Shown: positions 33,554 to 46,270, counted from the first letter of the stretch. The stretch is DNA of 64,000 nucleotides from Chrysogorgia sp. JL179-B06 (GCA_035772405.1 JAYKKM010000134.1:158501-222500); one strand, 5' to 3'. Translations and numbers: made by a program. Notes: generated from the letters alone by a model not told the origin.

Positions 33554-34047
33554 TTTAAAGGGGCAGTAAGACGCAAAAATCCTTTATCCTAATTTGGGCT
33601 TTATCTAGAAGTGCATTCGAAATAAGCAAGAATAGCGCTCTTACTTTGTCAATGTCTTATCTTGTTCCAGAGAAATTTCAGTTTTTAAAAGCTGTAAATG
33701 AGATACCTGATGACGTCATCTACTCCACTCAAATTCTAAAAATGAGGAATATATTTGGAGATAGTGGCTAGATTGTGCTGAAACGTTCCATATGTATGCT
33801 ACTAAAAATGGTACACTGCACTGTGTATAGTTAATGCTCTATACAGTTTTAGTTTTAGAGATTTCCTTTAGTTTAAATTTTGGAGTAGATGACGTCATAA
33901 GTTCATTTGCATCTTTTAAAAACGTCAATATCTCTGGAACAGCATAAGATATTGACTAAGTAAGAACGCTATTCATCCTCATTATTTTAGTACTAATAGA
34001 CAAAATAAAAATTGGATAGACGATTTGCGGTCTTACTACCCCTTTAA
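33554..34047. mobile_element. MITE with about 120-bp inverted repeats
   Basis: The left end TTTAAAGGGGCAGTAAGAC is mirrored by GTCTTACTACCCCTTTAA. The arms share AGAGAAATTTCAG-like text and GATGACGTCAT. Non-coding. Confidence 0.85.
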
Positions 34048-34076
34048 TGTAGGAAGGAAGTGTCTGTACTATATGT

Positions 34077-34909
34077 TTTAAAGTGTATATGACATGAAAT
34101 TTTTATTGCTTCATTTGAAAAATAATTAAAAAGTAGGACGTTACGCTGTTTATCGTTCCTTGATATCGTTTCTAGTTCCAGAGTTATAAAGATTTAAAGA
34201 TGTCAAAATCAAGCGAAAATATGGCACAAACAAATTGCTGATTGAGCACAAATTATGACGTCATGTGAATGTTTAAATTATGAACTTAACTCAGTTACTA
34301 TGTGTCAGAATCAAATCAACCTTTGCAAACAGATAGTGCAAGATGAAACCCAGTCGATAATGTCACTAATTTTGTTTTCAAGGTAAGACTGTTGTACCCA
34401 GGCCCCTTGCACGGATTTTATAAAACACACTGTATTTATCACTGGGAGTATAATTTTCAAATTATTATAGTATAAATGTATTTTAAGTATGCATAGGTAT
34501 GACAAACACACGTCTGATATTATTTTATCCTTATCAAGACAAGGTGTTTTATAAAATCCGTTCTAGGGGACGGGTACAACAGTGTTACCTTGACAACAAA
34601 ATTAGTGATATTATCAACTGTGTTTCATCTTGCACCATTTGTGTGCAAAGGTTCGTTTGATTCTGACACATATTAACTTAACTGAGCTATAGTTCGTTTA
34701 AATATTCACCAAACTAACATGTAAACCATATGACGTTATAATTTTGTGCCGAATCAGCAATTTGTTTGTGCCATATTTTCCCTTGATTTTGACATCTTTA
34801 TAATTCTGGAACTAGAAAATATATCAAGGAACGGTAAACAGCATATCTATCTACTTTTTGATGCTCTTTCAAATGAAGCAATAACATTTCATGTCATATA
34901 CACTTTAAA
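34077..34909. mobile_element. Giant hairpin MITE, about 830 bp
   Basis: The left end TTAAAGTGTATATGACATG is mirrored by CATGTCATATACACTTTAA. The arms stay paired almost to the centre, through GACATCTTTA, TTGTTTGTGCCATATT and GGTACAACAGT blocks, giving arms near 370 bp and a small AT-rich loop around 34440-34520. Confidence 0.88.
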
Positions 34910-35197
34910 TGAAATCAACAAAAGCAAAAAAAGGCGATTTGTGGGGGAATTGCAACCAGAGATGGGTCTGCCCTGTACGTTTGGTTTGTGGATTTTCGGT
35001 AGTAAATAGAAAAGCGAAATACGTACGTGGCCGGTGTATTTCCTAGTTTAAGGAAACAAAAGGTTTTCTGATCGATAATGTTGGTTTTGGTAAGGGCGAG
35101 GAGATAGTTTACAATAGATTTATACATGTATATACCATGCAAAAAATTAATCGACACGATTATTACACACGCTAATGAACCAATGGAAAATTGTTGA

Positions 35198-35275
35198 TTC
35201 CAGCAGGATTTGAACTCACTCCTTCAGGAGTCCAGTCTGCTGCTCTACCAGTTGATCTACTACATCAACAGTTTG
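35198..35275 (-). repeat. tRNA-like sequence (third type), probably SINE-derived
   Basis: On the minus strand an A-box region (GTAGATCAACTGGTAGAGCAG) and a B box (AGTTCAAATCC) are flanked by pairing ends GTTGAT and ATCAAC. The anticodon arm is not convincing, so I do not call a functional tRNA. Confidence 0.5.
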
Positions 35276-35761
35276 CTAATTTTATATATTTAGGTGCACA
35301 AAATATTTTCTCGACAAATTAACGCGGTAGTGTAGTTAATCATGTCGATTAATTTCCATGTTACGCTGAGGATGATTCCATATCAGAACTTCAACGAATT
35401 ACAATCACCAAGCTAAAAATTACTAATATAAACGACAATTGCTGGTCGTTAAACTTTTTGGTTTGATCTGGTTAGCAAAACTGAGTGAAAAACAACATAT
35501 GTATTATACATGAAATATTTATTTGAAAAACAAATTATTTTAGTAATACCATGATCGCCTCCGATTCTTTTGTACTCTCCGGGAATTTAATCGCTAATTT
35601 CCCTCTAACAGTGAAAATTTCTAATTTTCACTCAAACAGTGAAAATTTCTAATATTTCCCTCATTAGCATGCATGAGCGAACATGCATTGGTTGACAGTT
35701 CGCGATGAATTTCAAACAATATAAATTATATTTCGTCGGTAAACATGGTATTACAAACAAA

Positions 35762-35890
35762 TACCACGACATGTCGGGAAATTAGTGCTTAAATGTCCCT
35801 CAAGCCGCGGGAGGATTTGTGAAAGTATTTCACAAATCCTCCCTCGGCTTTTGGGGACATTTAATCACTAATTTCCCTCATGTCATGGTA
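35762..35890. mobile_element. Foldback element, about 130 bp
   Basis: Arms share GGGAAATTAGTG, AATGTCCC and GGAGGATTTGTGAAA around a centre near 35826. Confidence 0.8.
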
Positions 35891-35979
35891 TTACTTATAA
35901 TAATATAACAAATGTTTGGTTATGTTTTGATCAGTCAACTTCATTGCATGATATTAGGATTGCAAACTGTATATATTTT

Positions 35980-38720
35980 GTTTCATCCACTTGAGTTTAT
36001 TTGGTCTGGAAGCTGTAATTATTTCATTTTCTTCTCTTGGATTTCTTTGGGCTTGAAGCTCGATTTCTTTGATTTTGTTGTCTTGAACTTGTATGGTCTG
36101 AAACCTAGATTTCTTTCCATTTCTTCTCTTGAACTTTTGTGGTATGAAAGCCTGATTTACTTCATTGTATTCTTGTGAACTTGGTTGGACTCGAAGCTGT
36201 ATTCATTTCGTTGTCTTGAACTTGTTTCATCTGATAGCTCGATTTATTTCGTTTCATTATTTTTCATTTCATTCTTCTTTCTTTCTTTCATTTCATTCAT
36301 ATTGGTCTCAAAGCTGGATTTCTTTCATTTCATTCTCTTGAATGTGTTTGGTTTAGAAGCTGCATTTCGTTTATTTCATATTCTTGAACTTGTGTGGTCT
36401 GAAACTGGATTTCTTTCATTTTATGACTGTGAACTTGGTTGGTCTGGGGGTTGGATTTCGTTCGTTTCTTCCTCTTAACGCGTTTTGTCTTGAACCTGGA
36501 TTTCCTTCATTTCACTCTTTTGAACTTGTGTGGTCTGAAACCTGGATTTCTTTCCATTTATTCTCTTAAACGTTTGTGGTCTGAAAGCCTGATTTACTTC
36601 ATTGTGTTCTTGTGAACTTGGTTGGTCTCGAAGCTGTATTATTTCAGTTTTTTTTCATTTCGTTGTCCTGAACTTGTTTCATCTGATAGCTCGAACAGAT
36701 TTATTTCGTATCATTATCTTTCATTTCATTCATTCATTCATCTTTCTTTCTTTCATTTCGTTTCTCTCATTTCATTCATATTGGTCTCGAAGCTGGATTT
36801 CTTTCATCTTATTCTCTTGAATGTATTTGGTTTAGAAGCTGCATTTCGTTTATTTCATATTCTTTCTCTTTTCATTTCATCCTCCTGAACGTGTTTGGCC
36901 TCCAACCTCGATTTCCTTCATTTCATTCTCTTGAACTTGTGTGGTTGGAAAGCTGGATTTCCTTCATTGTATTCTTGTGAACGTGGTTGCTCTCGTTTCT
37001 TTCATTTCGTTGTCTTGAACTTGTTTAATCTGATAGCTCGATTTATTCCGTTTCATTGTCTTTCATTTCATTCTTCTTTCTTTCTTTCTTTCTTTCTTTC
37101 TTTCATTTCATTTCCTTTCTTTCATTTCATTCATATCGGTCTTGAAGCTGGTTTTCTTTCATTTCATTCTCTTGAATGTGTTTGGTTTGGAAGCTGCATT
37201 GCTGCTGTTCTGTTGTCTTGAACTTATGTGGTATAAAAAAAGGATTTCCTCCATTTCTCTCTCTTGAACCTGTCTGGTATCGAACCTGGATTTCCTTCAT
37301 TCCATTCTCTTGAACTTGTGTGGTCTGAAAACTGGATTTCCTTCATTTTAATCTCGTGAACCGGTTTGGCCTTGAATCGGTTTGGCCTTTTGCCTTGAAC
37401 CGGTTTGGCCTCGCTGCTGGATTTCTCTTGTTTATTTCCCTTGATCTTGTTTGGTCTCGAAACAGGATTTTTTTCGTGTCATTGTCTTGAACTTGTGTGG
37501 TATGAAACTATAATTTCTGTCATTTCATCCAATTGAACCTGTTTGGTCGGAAAGTTGGATTTCATTCTCTTGAACTTATTTGGACTTGAATCTGGATTAC
37601 TTTCATTCCATTCTCTTGAACTTGTTAGGCATCGAAGCTGGATTTCTCCCAGTTATTACTCTTGAACTTGGTTGGACTGGATTTCCTTCATTTCATTCTC
37701 TCGAATTTGTGTGGTTTGAAAGCTGGATTTTCTTAATCGTATTCTTGTGAACTCACTGCTGTATTTCTTTCATTTCGTTAAATTGAACTTGTTTCATCTG
37801 ATAGCTCGATTTATTTCATTTCATTGTCTTTCATTTCATTCTTCTTTCTTTCTTTCTTTCTTTCGTTTCGTTTCGTTTCTTTCATTTCATTCATATTGGT
37901 CTCGAACCTGGATTTCATTCATTTCATTCTCTTGAACTTGCGTGGTTTGAAAGCTGGATTTCCTTCATTACAAGTTCTTGTGAACTTGGTTGCTCTCGAA
38001 GCTGTATTTCTTTCATTTCGTTGTATTGAACTTGTTTCATCTCATAGCTCGATTTATTTAATTTCATAATCTTTCATTTCATTCTTCTTTCTTTCTTTCA
38101 TTTCGTTTCTTTCATTTCATTCATATTGATCTGAAAGCTGGATTTCCTTCATTTTATTCTCGTGAATATTTGGTAAAGCTGGATTTCTTCCTGTTGTTTC
38201 TATTGAACCTGGTTGATCTGGAAGCTGGAATTCTTTAATTTCATCCTCTTGAGCGTGTTTGGTCTCGAACGCGGATTTCCTACATTTCATTATGTTGAAC
38301 TTGTGTATTTTCTTCTTTGTGTTATTATGAACTTGGTTTGTCTCGAAGCTGTATTTCTTTCATCTCGTTGTCTTGAGCTTTTTTTACTTGAAGCTAGATT
38401 TATTTTATTTGATCCGCTTTAGCTTATTTCCTCTTGAATTTCTACGGCTTGCAGCTAGATTTCATTCACTTAAACGTGTTTGGTCTCAAAGCTGCATTTC
38501 TTTCTCTTGAACTTGTTTGGGCTGGAAGTTGGATTTCCTTTTTTTCATTCTCCTAGACTTGTTTGGTATAGAGCGGGATTTCTCTCATTTCATTCTTTTC
38601 ATTCTCCTGAACTTGTTTGGTCTAGGGCAGGATTTTTCTCATTTCATTCTCTTGCACCTGTTTGGTTATGAAGCTGTATTTCATTCCTCTTGAATTAATT
38701 TGGTCTTCTGGTTTTCTTTC
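35980..38720 (+). repeat. 2.7-kb pyrimidine-rich minisatellite
   Basis: Dozens of degenerate units built on CTTGAACTTGTTTGGTCT, GAAGCTGGATTTC and TTTCATTTCATTC, each roughly 55-75 bp, with embedded (TTTC)n runs near 37076-37105 and 37846-37880. The plus strand is strongly T-rich. Phe/Ser-rich open frames here come from the repeat. There may be a higher-order period of about 0.6-0.9 kb, since blocks near 36180, 36620, 37000, 37760 and 38000 resemble one another. Confidence 0.92.
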
Positions 38721-40160
38721 AGTTTGTTATCTTGTACTTTTTCATACTTGAGTCTTGATTGCCGCTATAATTCTTGTACTACATCGTCTGATAGAAGAAT
38801 ATTGGTCACCATATTTTTCCTGTAAAAAGGAAAATATTTTGAAACAGATTAAGGTGGGACTTAACCTAATCTTTGACTCCAATGGTTATTTTCTTTTTTT
38901 TGAATAATTATAATCTTTGAAGCCTAGTTAATTATCTCTATTGCATTTTATTTGTGAAGCGTTCGAAAAAAACCCAGTTTTCTTCTTGATTTCCTCAGTG
39001 TTTAGATAAACCGCGTTGGAAAAGTACTGAGAACGAGGTTGTTGTTTGGTGCCTATGAGCGTAATGGCGTCATATGGCAGGACGAATTTTTACGTTTCTG
39101 TTGTGTGAAAGACTGAAAGGACTTAACTATCGGTGACCAGCTGGGTAAAGACATCATAAAGTCTCGTGATCTTTTCGTTGGAGAAACTCGGTCGTGGCGA
39201 TATTGGGAGGCTGGTTTTAAGTCCGTCTCGGGGCAAGTAAAAATGTGTAAATTTGACTTCATATATGTGAAATAGATGCATTGAAGTATGGCTCTAGTAT
39301 TTCGAAATGTTTTAATGGTGACTTGCCGCGAGACGTCATATCCCATAATACACTAGGGTCGTAATGGCAATTGAAAAGTAGGTCGTATTCACTCTCTCTG
39401 TTTATGAGCATGGTCAATGGCATTCCGTTTACATAATTGTTAGATGGAGAAGGCTCATTTTCGCAGGCATAATACGAAGTTGTTTTAATTTTGTCAATAT
39501 TTTATCAATATACAAGAGACAAACAGGGCTTTCAGAAATCGCGTGGAATGATAAAATCAGTAGTGAGTGCAGATTAAATGCGATGCTTTTTATCAGTATC
39601 GCTATATATAGTATTTGGTATGACTTAAAAACGCCGGCAAGCGATCCAGCTAATGCGAACTCGTCGCAAAGATGCCCTTCGGGAGTCACATATGAATCAG
39701 GATACTTCTAACTGTTTACAATTAACATATCCAATGATATTTTGGACCATTTATGCTTTTTTAGAACATTTAGAACTTTTTTAGAACTTTCTATATATAT
39801 TTTAACTTTATCTCCTTTTTCTTAGAATGTGCTTTCTGTGTGTTTGATAAAGGATATCTTGAGAAGAATTTAACGAATTGACTTGAAATTTTCAGTATTA
39901 ATCCCTTTCAAAGAGTTGTTGGGAAAGAGCATATAACTTTTTGGTGTTATTTTTGTATCAAAAGATACTGAGATGAATGTGACCAAAATTAATGGTAAAC
40001 ATTTGCCTAAATTTTAAACTGGCACAGCCGCACAGAGACTAAAGTATTTAAGATTTCAAAAGGTTCTATGCTCATTACCATAAACAACCTTTGTGTCTTC
40101 GATGAATGTGAAAATATTTCAATTCCATATATTCTACGGCAATATATCTTTTCTCAAGTA
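38721..40160. other. Non-coding stretch
   Basis: No coding signal, tandem repeat or inverted repeat that I can support. Confidence 0.45.
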
Positions 40161-40162
40161 CA

Positions 40163-40645
40163 CTCTGATTGTGCAGCGTATCGGGTTACAATGTTTGATC
40201 AGTATCACGTTACAAATTAACTTTATGGAAAACTAATACATGTAGCTACGATCTATAACTTATAAGCTTTCCACCGACATATAGTTTTATATGGTTTGCA
40301 TAAAAGCCCTGGATGGTACAATTCATTGTAAAAAAGTCAGCATTTTTATGTTAAGTCGCACCTTAAGTCAGTTGTGAGTAGTTGTTCAACAAAGTAAATT
40401 CCCCTGCCTCGGAAGCGGCTTTCCATATCCGAATGCCCTTGCGCGAGGATGCAAATCTAGACCGGGGTAAATTTCATTTCCCACGCAAATCCCAGGGCGG
40501 ATATATATATATATATATATCATTATATATATTAGTGGAAAGCTTATAAGTCATAGATCGTAGCTACATCTATTAGTTTTCCATAAAGTTAATTTGTAAC
40601 GTGATACTGATCAAACATTGTAACCCGATACGCTGCACAATCAGT
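40163..40645. mobile_element. Foldback element with about 120-bp arms
   Basis: Left arm 40163-40285 and right arm 40531-40645 share TTACAATGTTTGATCAGTAT and CTTATAAGCTTTCCAC in opposite orientation. The spacer includes GC-richer sequence and a short (TA)n. It abuts the first hammerhead unit. Confidence 0.88.
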
Positions 40646-40804
40646 GTAATTGAGCGCTTTACAGGATGAACCATTGTCGCTTACGCATTGTGCGCACGCT
40701 CACTGCTTGCAGTTTGAGCGCTCTGGCATGGTTTTTGATGTCCCACATTTTGTGTGGCATCAGGGTGACTGTAAATAGCAGTCATCTTCATCCTGCTCAT
40801 CAGC

Positions 40805-40850
40805 ACTACACTGATGAGGCCCAAAAGGTCGAAACGGTGCCGTCTGTAGT
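40805..40850 (+). ncRNA. Type-I hammerhead ribozyme, unit A
   Basis: Stem I strands ACTACA and TGTAGT enclose the core CTGATGA, stem II GGCCC/GGTC with an AAAA loop, GAAA, a minimal stem III (ACGG/CCGT) and the cleavage site GTC. All invariant core bases are present. The very short stem III is typical of PLE and retrozyme hammerheads. Confidence 0.9.
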
Positions 40851-41036
40851 TAGATATCGCTCTATGACCTTCAGGTCATATTGAGCGCTCTACAGGATGA
40901 ACCATTGTCGCTTACGCATTGTGCGCACGCTCACTGCTTGCAGTTTGAGCGCTCTGGCATGGTTTTTGATGTCCCACATTTTGTGTGGCATCAGGGTGAC
41001 TGTAAATAGCAATCATCTTCATCCTGCTATATCAGC

Positions 41037-41275
<239 letters not shown>

Positions 41276-41403
41276 GAAAGTGGTCTTACCTCAAAATGAT
41301 AAAAGCCGCAACTGTCAGTTTCACGCAAGGCGATCTTCAGGCAAATGTTCGCTCTACCTTTACGGTATTTCAACGTTCCGTGAACAACATCACATTCGTT
41401 TTA
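41276..41403 (-). repeat. PLE-like 3' end fragment between TA tracts
   Basis: On the minus strand it contains TGCCTGAAGAT, GAAACTGACAG and TTTTGAGGTAAG, the same order of short blocks as in the palindrome arms at 61445-61585. Lodged between two (TA)n tracts. Confidence 0.55.

Positions 41404-41494
<91 letters not shown>
41404..41494. repeat. (TA)n microsatellite
   Basis: About 90 bp of TA at the 3' end of the minus-strand PLE. Confidence 0.95.
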
Positions 41495-41498
<4 letters not shown>

Positions 41499-41569
41499 AG
41501 AGTGCTGCGTAGACAGTGTTTTGAATATATAGCAAAGTGAAAAGGTGGTAAACTGCCAAGAATTTAGTG

Positions 41570-41607
41570 ACGAGATACTGACGTTTCGAGCGGAGCCCTT
41601 CATCAGA
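41570..41607 (-). ncRNA. Hammerhead-core-like motif in the PLE 3' UTR, copy 1
   Basis: On the minus strand CTGATGA, a stem GGGC/GCTC, GAAAC and a later CGTC follow the hammerhead order, but the sequences outside do not pair to give stem I. It may be a relic or an unrelated conserved PLE terminal motif. Confidence 0.4.
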
Positions 41608-41915
41608 GTAAGACGAGATGAAATAAAATAAATAGGGCTTATATAATGCCAAAAGGGTGTCACTGGTAGAAAGTAGCCAATCAAATGCACGGGAAATAAA
41701 CTAACTAATAATTAATGAGATGGGAAAAGTTAAATCATTTGCTATTTTTAAAGTCGATCAATAAGCAGACTGAGGGGGTGGGAAAAATGACAGGTCCAAT
41801 ATTCAAGGGGATTAGGCGATAATAATAGAAGCAAAGACTTGAAAAGCAATGAAAGTGCATAAGCTAATAATAAAAAGTTCCAAGCAAACTAAAATAATAA
41901 AAAACTTTTAGGAAG

Positions 41916-42553
41916 TTAAATAAAAGAAAAACGTTCGTTAAGACCAAGAGGATGTGTGGTGCCAAGTTTAAAAATGAGACGCTTTTCTTGCCGCTTGCGG
42001 TTATCGTTGCCACCGGAAATGGGAAGGATGGCACAGACTTTCATGTCTGAAACCAAATGGTTGGAGCTGTTGAAATGGCGGGCTACAGGTTTGTCACCAT
42101 CATTGATCCTCACGGAACGAAGATGTTCAGCAAACCTGTCTGAAAGGCGTCGCCCAGTTTCACCGATGTAGATTTTAGGGCATTTATCGCAAGAAATGCA
42201 ATAAATTATGTTGGTGGACGTGCATGAAAAAGCATGACGGATTGTGTGGTCGAATTTGGGGCAGTAATAACTGTAGTGGGATTGAGAAAAGCGCATGTGT
42301 TACAGCGGGAACGGCCGCAAGAAAATGTTCCCGCTGGTGCCGAGGTATTTTGTTTAAGGGCACTATGTACTAAGGAGTCACGAATATTTTTATTACGGCG
42401 AAAAGATACCAAAGGGTTGTCGGTGAAAATGGCTGACGTCTCAGGATCATTTTGTAAAATGTGAAAATTCCGATTAATAATATTTTTAACTTTAAAATTG
42501 AAAGCATGAAATGTTAGAACTAAAGGAATTTTATTGTTTGAAACTCGTTCCAA
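41916..42553 (-). pseudogene. PLE linker and GIY-YIG endonuclease, copy 1
   Basis: The GIY-YIG nuclease nicks target DNA for PLE insertion. NIIYCISCDKCPKIYIGETG carries the GIY-YIG-equivalent strands and the Cys pair typical of PLEs, then RRLSDRFAEH with the catalytic Arg region. It ends LGLNERFSFI. A 1-bp deletion near 42250 breaks the frame between the linker (CGRSRCNTC) and nuclease, and another near 42560 separates it from the RT. Confidence 0.88.
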
Positions 42554-43614
42554 AGATGGTTCAAGGCGTCTAAACGGGGGACGAGAAAAGCTTTCTGAAC
42601 GGCGAGGTCTAAAAGGTTGGTAGGGTAACCACGTTGGACAAAAAAAGATCTCATTTCCATTGATTTGACTTGAAAATCTTGGTCGTCGCTACATAAGCGG
42701 CGAAGACGCAAGAATTGAGAGTAAGGGATGGATTGCTTAGTGTGGTTGGGATGAGAGGATGAAAATAGAAGATAACTATGGGAGTCAGTAAGCTTGTACG
42801 AGACCGACGTTTTCAGCGAATCACCATTAATCGAAATTAAAATATCAAGGAACGACACAGAGGTCTCGCTGATTTCCCACGTGAACTTCAGAGCAGGATG
42901 AAAATCATCAACAAAGTTGATGAACTGCTCTAAAAGGACACGTGAACACGACGCTCTTCCTAAACATTCATCGATAAATCTTCCGAAAAAATCAGGCAAG
43001 GGACCCGTGTATTGTTCAAAGATCTGTTTTTCAACATAACCAACAAATAAGTTAGCATAGCTTGGACCCATTTTGGTGCCCATCGCAACACCACTTATTT
43101 GTTGATAATGTTCGCCATCAAACGAAAAATTGTTAAGGGTAAGCACTAGTTCTGCTAAGCGGAGTAACGTGGTTGTGGAGGGTTCTAAATTAGTGCGCTG
43201 ATCAAAGAAAAACTTCAGAGCTTCAAGGCCATCACAATGGGAAATGACGGTGTATAAGGACTTGACGTCCATCGTGAAAATAAATTTATCGGAACTACTG
43301 AAACGTAACTGGTCGAAAATTTGCAAGGCATGTTTAGTATCTTTGATATAAGAAGGCAACTTCTTAACCAAAGGATACATAACGTTGTCTAGAAAACTGG
43401 AAACGAGCTCGGTGGGGCAACTACAAGCGGAAACAATCGGCCTGCCAGGATTGTTAGGTTTATGGATTTTAGGTAGGAAATATATGACAGGCGTTCTGGG
43501 GGTTGTTAGTATAAGGTTAGATGCAGAGGCAGGCAATTCACCGGCTTGGATGAAATTCTTGATGGTAGTTTTGACGGATTTTTGGTGAGATTGAGTGGGA
43601 TCGGAATTTAACTA
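42520..43614 (-). pseudogene. PLE reverse transcriptase, copy 1
   Basis: PLE-type RT, sister to telomerase. The fragment opens with LPKIHKPNNPGRPIVSAC, then FTMDVKSLYTV (motif A), GVAMGTKMGPSYANLF (motif B) and RFIDECLG, where the second catalytic Asp of the usual IDD has become Glu. It continues through SFLDILI and the thumb. The frame is open from about 43614, upstream of the first ATG. The active-site change and downstream frameshifts mean this copy is dead. Confidence 0.9.
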
Positions 43615-43729
43615 ATTTATATATATAATTTATAATTATAATTTTATAATTATAATTATATTTATAATTTATTTATTATTAATATTAATTTATTTTTATA
43701 ATTATTTATAATTATAATTTTAATTATAA

Positions 43730-43811
<82 letters not shown>

Positions 43812-43815
43812 CTCT
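43615..43815. repeat. AT-rich run and (TA)n
   Basis: Interrupted TTATAATTATAA sequence followed by about 75 bp of (TA)n (43737-43811). Confidence 0.9.
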
Positions 43816-43987
43816 ATGATCTTTAGGTCATATTGAGCGCTCTACAGGATGAACCATTGTCGCTTACGCATTGTGCGCACGCTCACTGCTTGCAGTTTGA
43901 GCGCTCTGGCATGGTTTTTGATGTCCCACATTTTGTGTGGCATCAGGGTGACTGTAAATAGCAGTCATCTTCATCCTGCTCATCAGC

Positions 43988-44033
43988 ACTACACTGATGA
44001 GGCCCAAAAGGCCGAAAGGGTACCGTCTGTAGT
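43988..44033 (+). ncRNA. Type-I hammerhead ribozyme, unit C
   Basis: Core CTGATGA and GAAA intact, but stem III reads AGGG/CCGT, losing one of its few pairs. Confidence 0.82.
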
Positions 44034-44200
44034 TAGATATCGCTCTATGATCTTTAGGTCATATTGAGCGCTCGCTTACGCATTGTGCGCACGCTCACTG
44101 CTTGCAGTTTTGAGCGCTCTGGAATGGTTTTTGATGTCCCACATTTTGTGTGCATCAAGGGTGACTGGAAATAGCAGTCATCTTCATCCTGCTCATCAGC

Positions 44201-44245
44201 ACTACACTGATGAGGCCCAAAAGGCCGAAACGGTACCGTCTGTAG

Positions 44246-44246
<1 letters not shown>
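44201..44246 (+). ncRNA. Type-I hammerhead ribozyme, unit D
   Basis: All core elements intact: stem I ACTACA/TGTAGT, CTGATGA, stem II GGCC/GGCC with a CAAAA loop, GAAA, stem III ACGG/CCGT, cleavage triplet GTC. The best candidate for activity, with unit A. Confidence 0.92.
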
Positions 44247-44420
<174 letters not shown>

Positions 44421-45632
44421 CCCACCGAGCTCGTTTCCAGTTTTCTAGACAACGTTACGTATCCTTTGGTTAAGAAGTTGCCTTCTTATATCAAAGATAC
44501 TAAACATGCCTTGCAAATTTTCGACCAGTTACGTTTCAGTAGTTCCGATAAATTTATTTTCACGATGGACGTCAAGTCCTTATACACCGTCATTCCCCAT
44601 TGTGATGGGCTTGAATCTCTGAAGTTTTTCTTTGATCAGCGCACTAATTTAGAACCCTCCACAACCACGTTACTCCGCTTAGCAGAACTAGTGCTTACCC
44701 TTAACAATTTTTCGTTTGATGGTGAACATTATCAACTAATAAGTGGTGTTGCGATGGGCACCAAAATGGGTCCAAGCTATGCTAACTTATTTGTTGGTTA
44801 TGTTGAAAAACAGATCTTTGAACAATACACGGGTCCCTTGCCTGATTTTTTCGAAAGATTTATCGATGACTGTTTAGGAACAGCGTCGTGTTCACGTGTC
44901 CTTTTAGAGCAGTTCATCAACTTTGTTGATGATTTTCATCCTGCTCTGAAGTTCACGTGGGAAATCAGCGAGACCTCTGTGTCGTTCCTTGATATTTTAA
45001 TTTCGATTAATGGTGATTCGCTGAAAACGTCGGTCTCGTACAAGCCTACTGACTCCCATAGTTATCTTCTATTTTCATCCTCTCACACGAACCACACTAA
45101 GCAATCCATCCCTTACTCTCAATTCTTGCGTCTTCGCCGCTTATGTAGCGACGACCAAGATTTTCAAACCAAATCAATGGAAATGAGTTGTTTTTTTGTC
45201 CAACGTGGTTTCCCTACCAACCTTTTAGACCTCGCCGTTCAGAAAGCTTTTCTCGTCCCCCGTTTAGACACACTTAAACCATCTTTGGAACGAGTTTCAA
45301 ACAATAAAATTCCTTTATTTCTAACATTTCATCCTTTCAATTTTAAAGTTAAAAATATTATTAATCGGAATTTTCACATTTTACAAAATGATCCTGAGAC
45401 GTCAGCCATTTTCACCGACAACCCTTTGGTATCTTTTCGTCGTAATAAAAACATTCGTGACTCCTTAGTACATAGTGCCCTTAAAAAAATACCTCGGCAC
45501 CAGCGGGAACATTTTCTAGCGGCCGTTCCTGCTGTAACACATGCCCTTTTCTCAATCCCACTACAGTTATTACTGCCCCCAAATCCGATCACACAATCCG
45601 TCATGCTTTTTCATGCACGTCCACCAACATAA
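44421..45632 (+). pseudogene. PLE reverse transcriptase, copy 2
   Basis: FTMDVKSLYTV, GVAMGTKMGPSYANLF and RFIDDCLG (both catalytic Asp kept) lie in one open frame that runs on into the linker. It diverges after a 1-bp deletion near 45485 (LKKIP instead of LKQNT), so the CCH-rich linker and nuclease are out of frame. The frame is open from 44421, so the first ATG is only internal. The RT core itself is undamaged. Confidence 0.9.
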
Positions 45633-45922
45633 TTTATTGCATTTCTTGCAATAAATGCCATAAAATCTACATCGGTGAAACTGGGCGACGTCTTTCAGAC
45701 AGGTTTGCTGAACATCTTCGTTCCGTGAGGATCAATGATGGTGACAAACCTGTAGCCCGCCATTTCAACAGCTCCAACCATTTGGTTTCAGACATGAAAG
45801 TCTGTGCCATCCTTCCCATCTCCGGTTGGTAACGATAACCGCAAGCGGCAAGAGAAGCGTCTCATTTTTAAACTTGGCACCAAACATCCTCTTGGTCTTA
45901 ACGAACGTTTTTCTTTTATTTA
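45600..45922 (+). pseudogene. PLE GIY-YIG endonuclease, copy 2
   Basis: The same nuclease as in copy 1 (NIIYCISCNKC, IYIGETGRRLSDRF), now in another frame than the RT. A 1-bp insertion near 45826 breaks it again before the LGLNERFSFI end. Confidence 0.85.
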
Positions 45923-46226
45923 ATTTCCTTTAAGTTTTTTGTTATTTTAGTTTGCTTGGAACTTTTTACTATTAGCTTATGCACTTTCATTCCTTTTCAA
46001 GTCTTTGTTTCTATTATTATCGCCCAACCCCTTGAATATTGGACCTGTCATTTCTCCTACACCCGCAGTCTGCTTATTGATCGACTGTAAAAATAGCTAA
46101 TGATTTAACTTTTCCCATCTCATTAATTATTAGTTAGTTTATTTCCCGTGCATTTGATTGGCTACTTTCTACCTGTGACACCCTTTTGGCATATATATAA
46201 GCCCTATTTATTTTATTTCATCTCGT

Positions 46227-46270
46227 CTTACTCTGATGAAGGGCTCCGCTCGAAACGTCAGTATCTCGTC
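46227..46270 (+). ncRNA. Hammerhead-core-like motif in the PLE 3' UTR, copy 2
   Basis: CTGATGA, GGGCTCCGCTC, GAAAC, CGTC as in copy 1. Stem I is not supported. Confidence 0.4.

Larger units (their letters stand above)
41495..43614 (-). mobile_element. Penelope-like element, copy 1 (minus strand), 5'-truncated
   Basis: Contains a PLE reverse transcriptase followed by a GIY-YIG endonuclease and a 3' UTR of about 400 bp that ends in (TA)n. The whole is present in inverted orientation at 44421-46310. The 5' end is cut inside the RT and joins AT-rich sequence. Confidence 0.92.
43816..44246 (+). repeat. Tandem hammerhead-bearing PLE terminal units C and D
   Basis: Two further pLTR-like units in tandem, spaced about 213 bp (unit D has a short internal deletion near 44070). 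Same sequence family as at 40648. Confidence 0.88.

Noticed and set aside
35912..38671. Many Phe/Ser/Leu-rich open frames
   Set aside because: Produced by the T-rich minisatellite; they shift frame between units and carry no domain.
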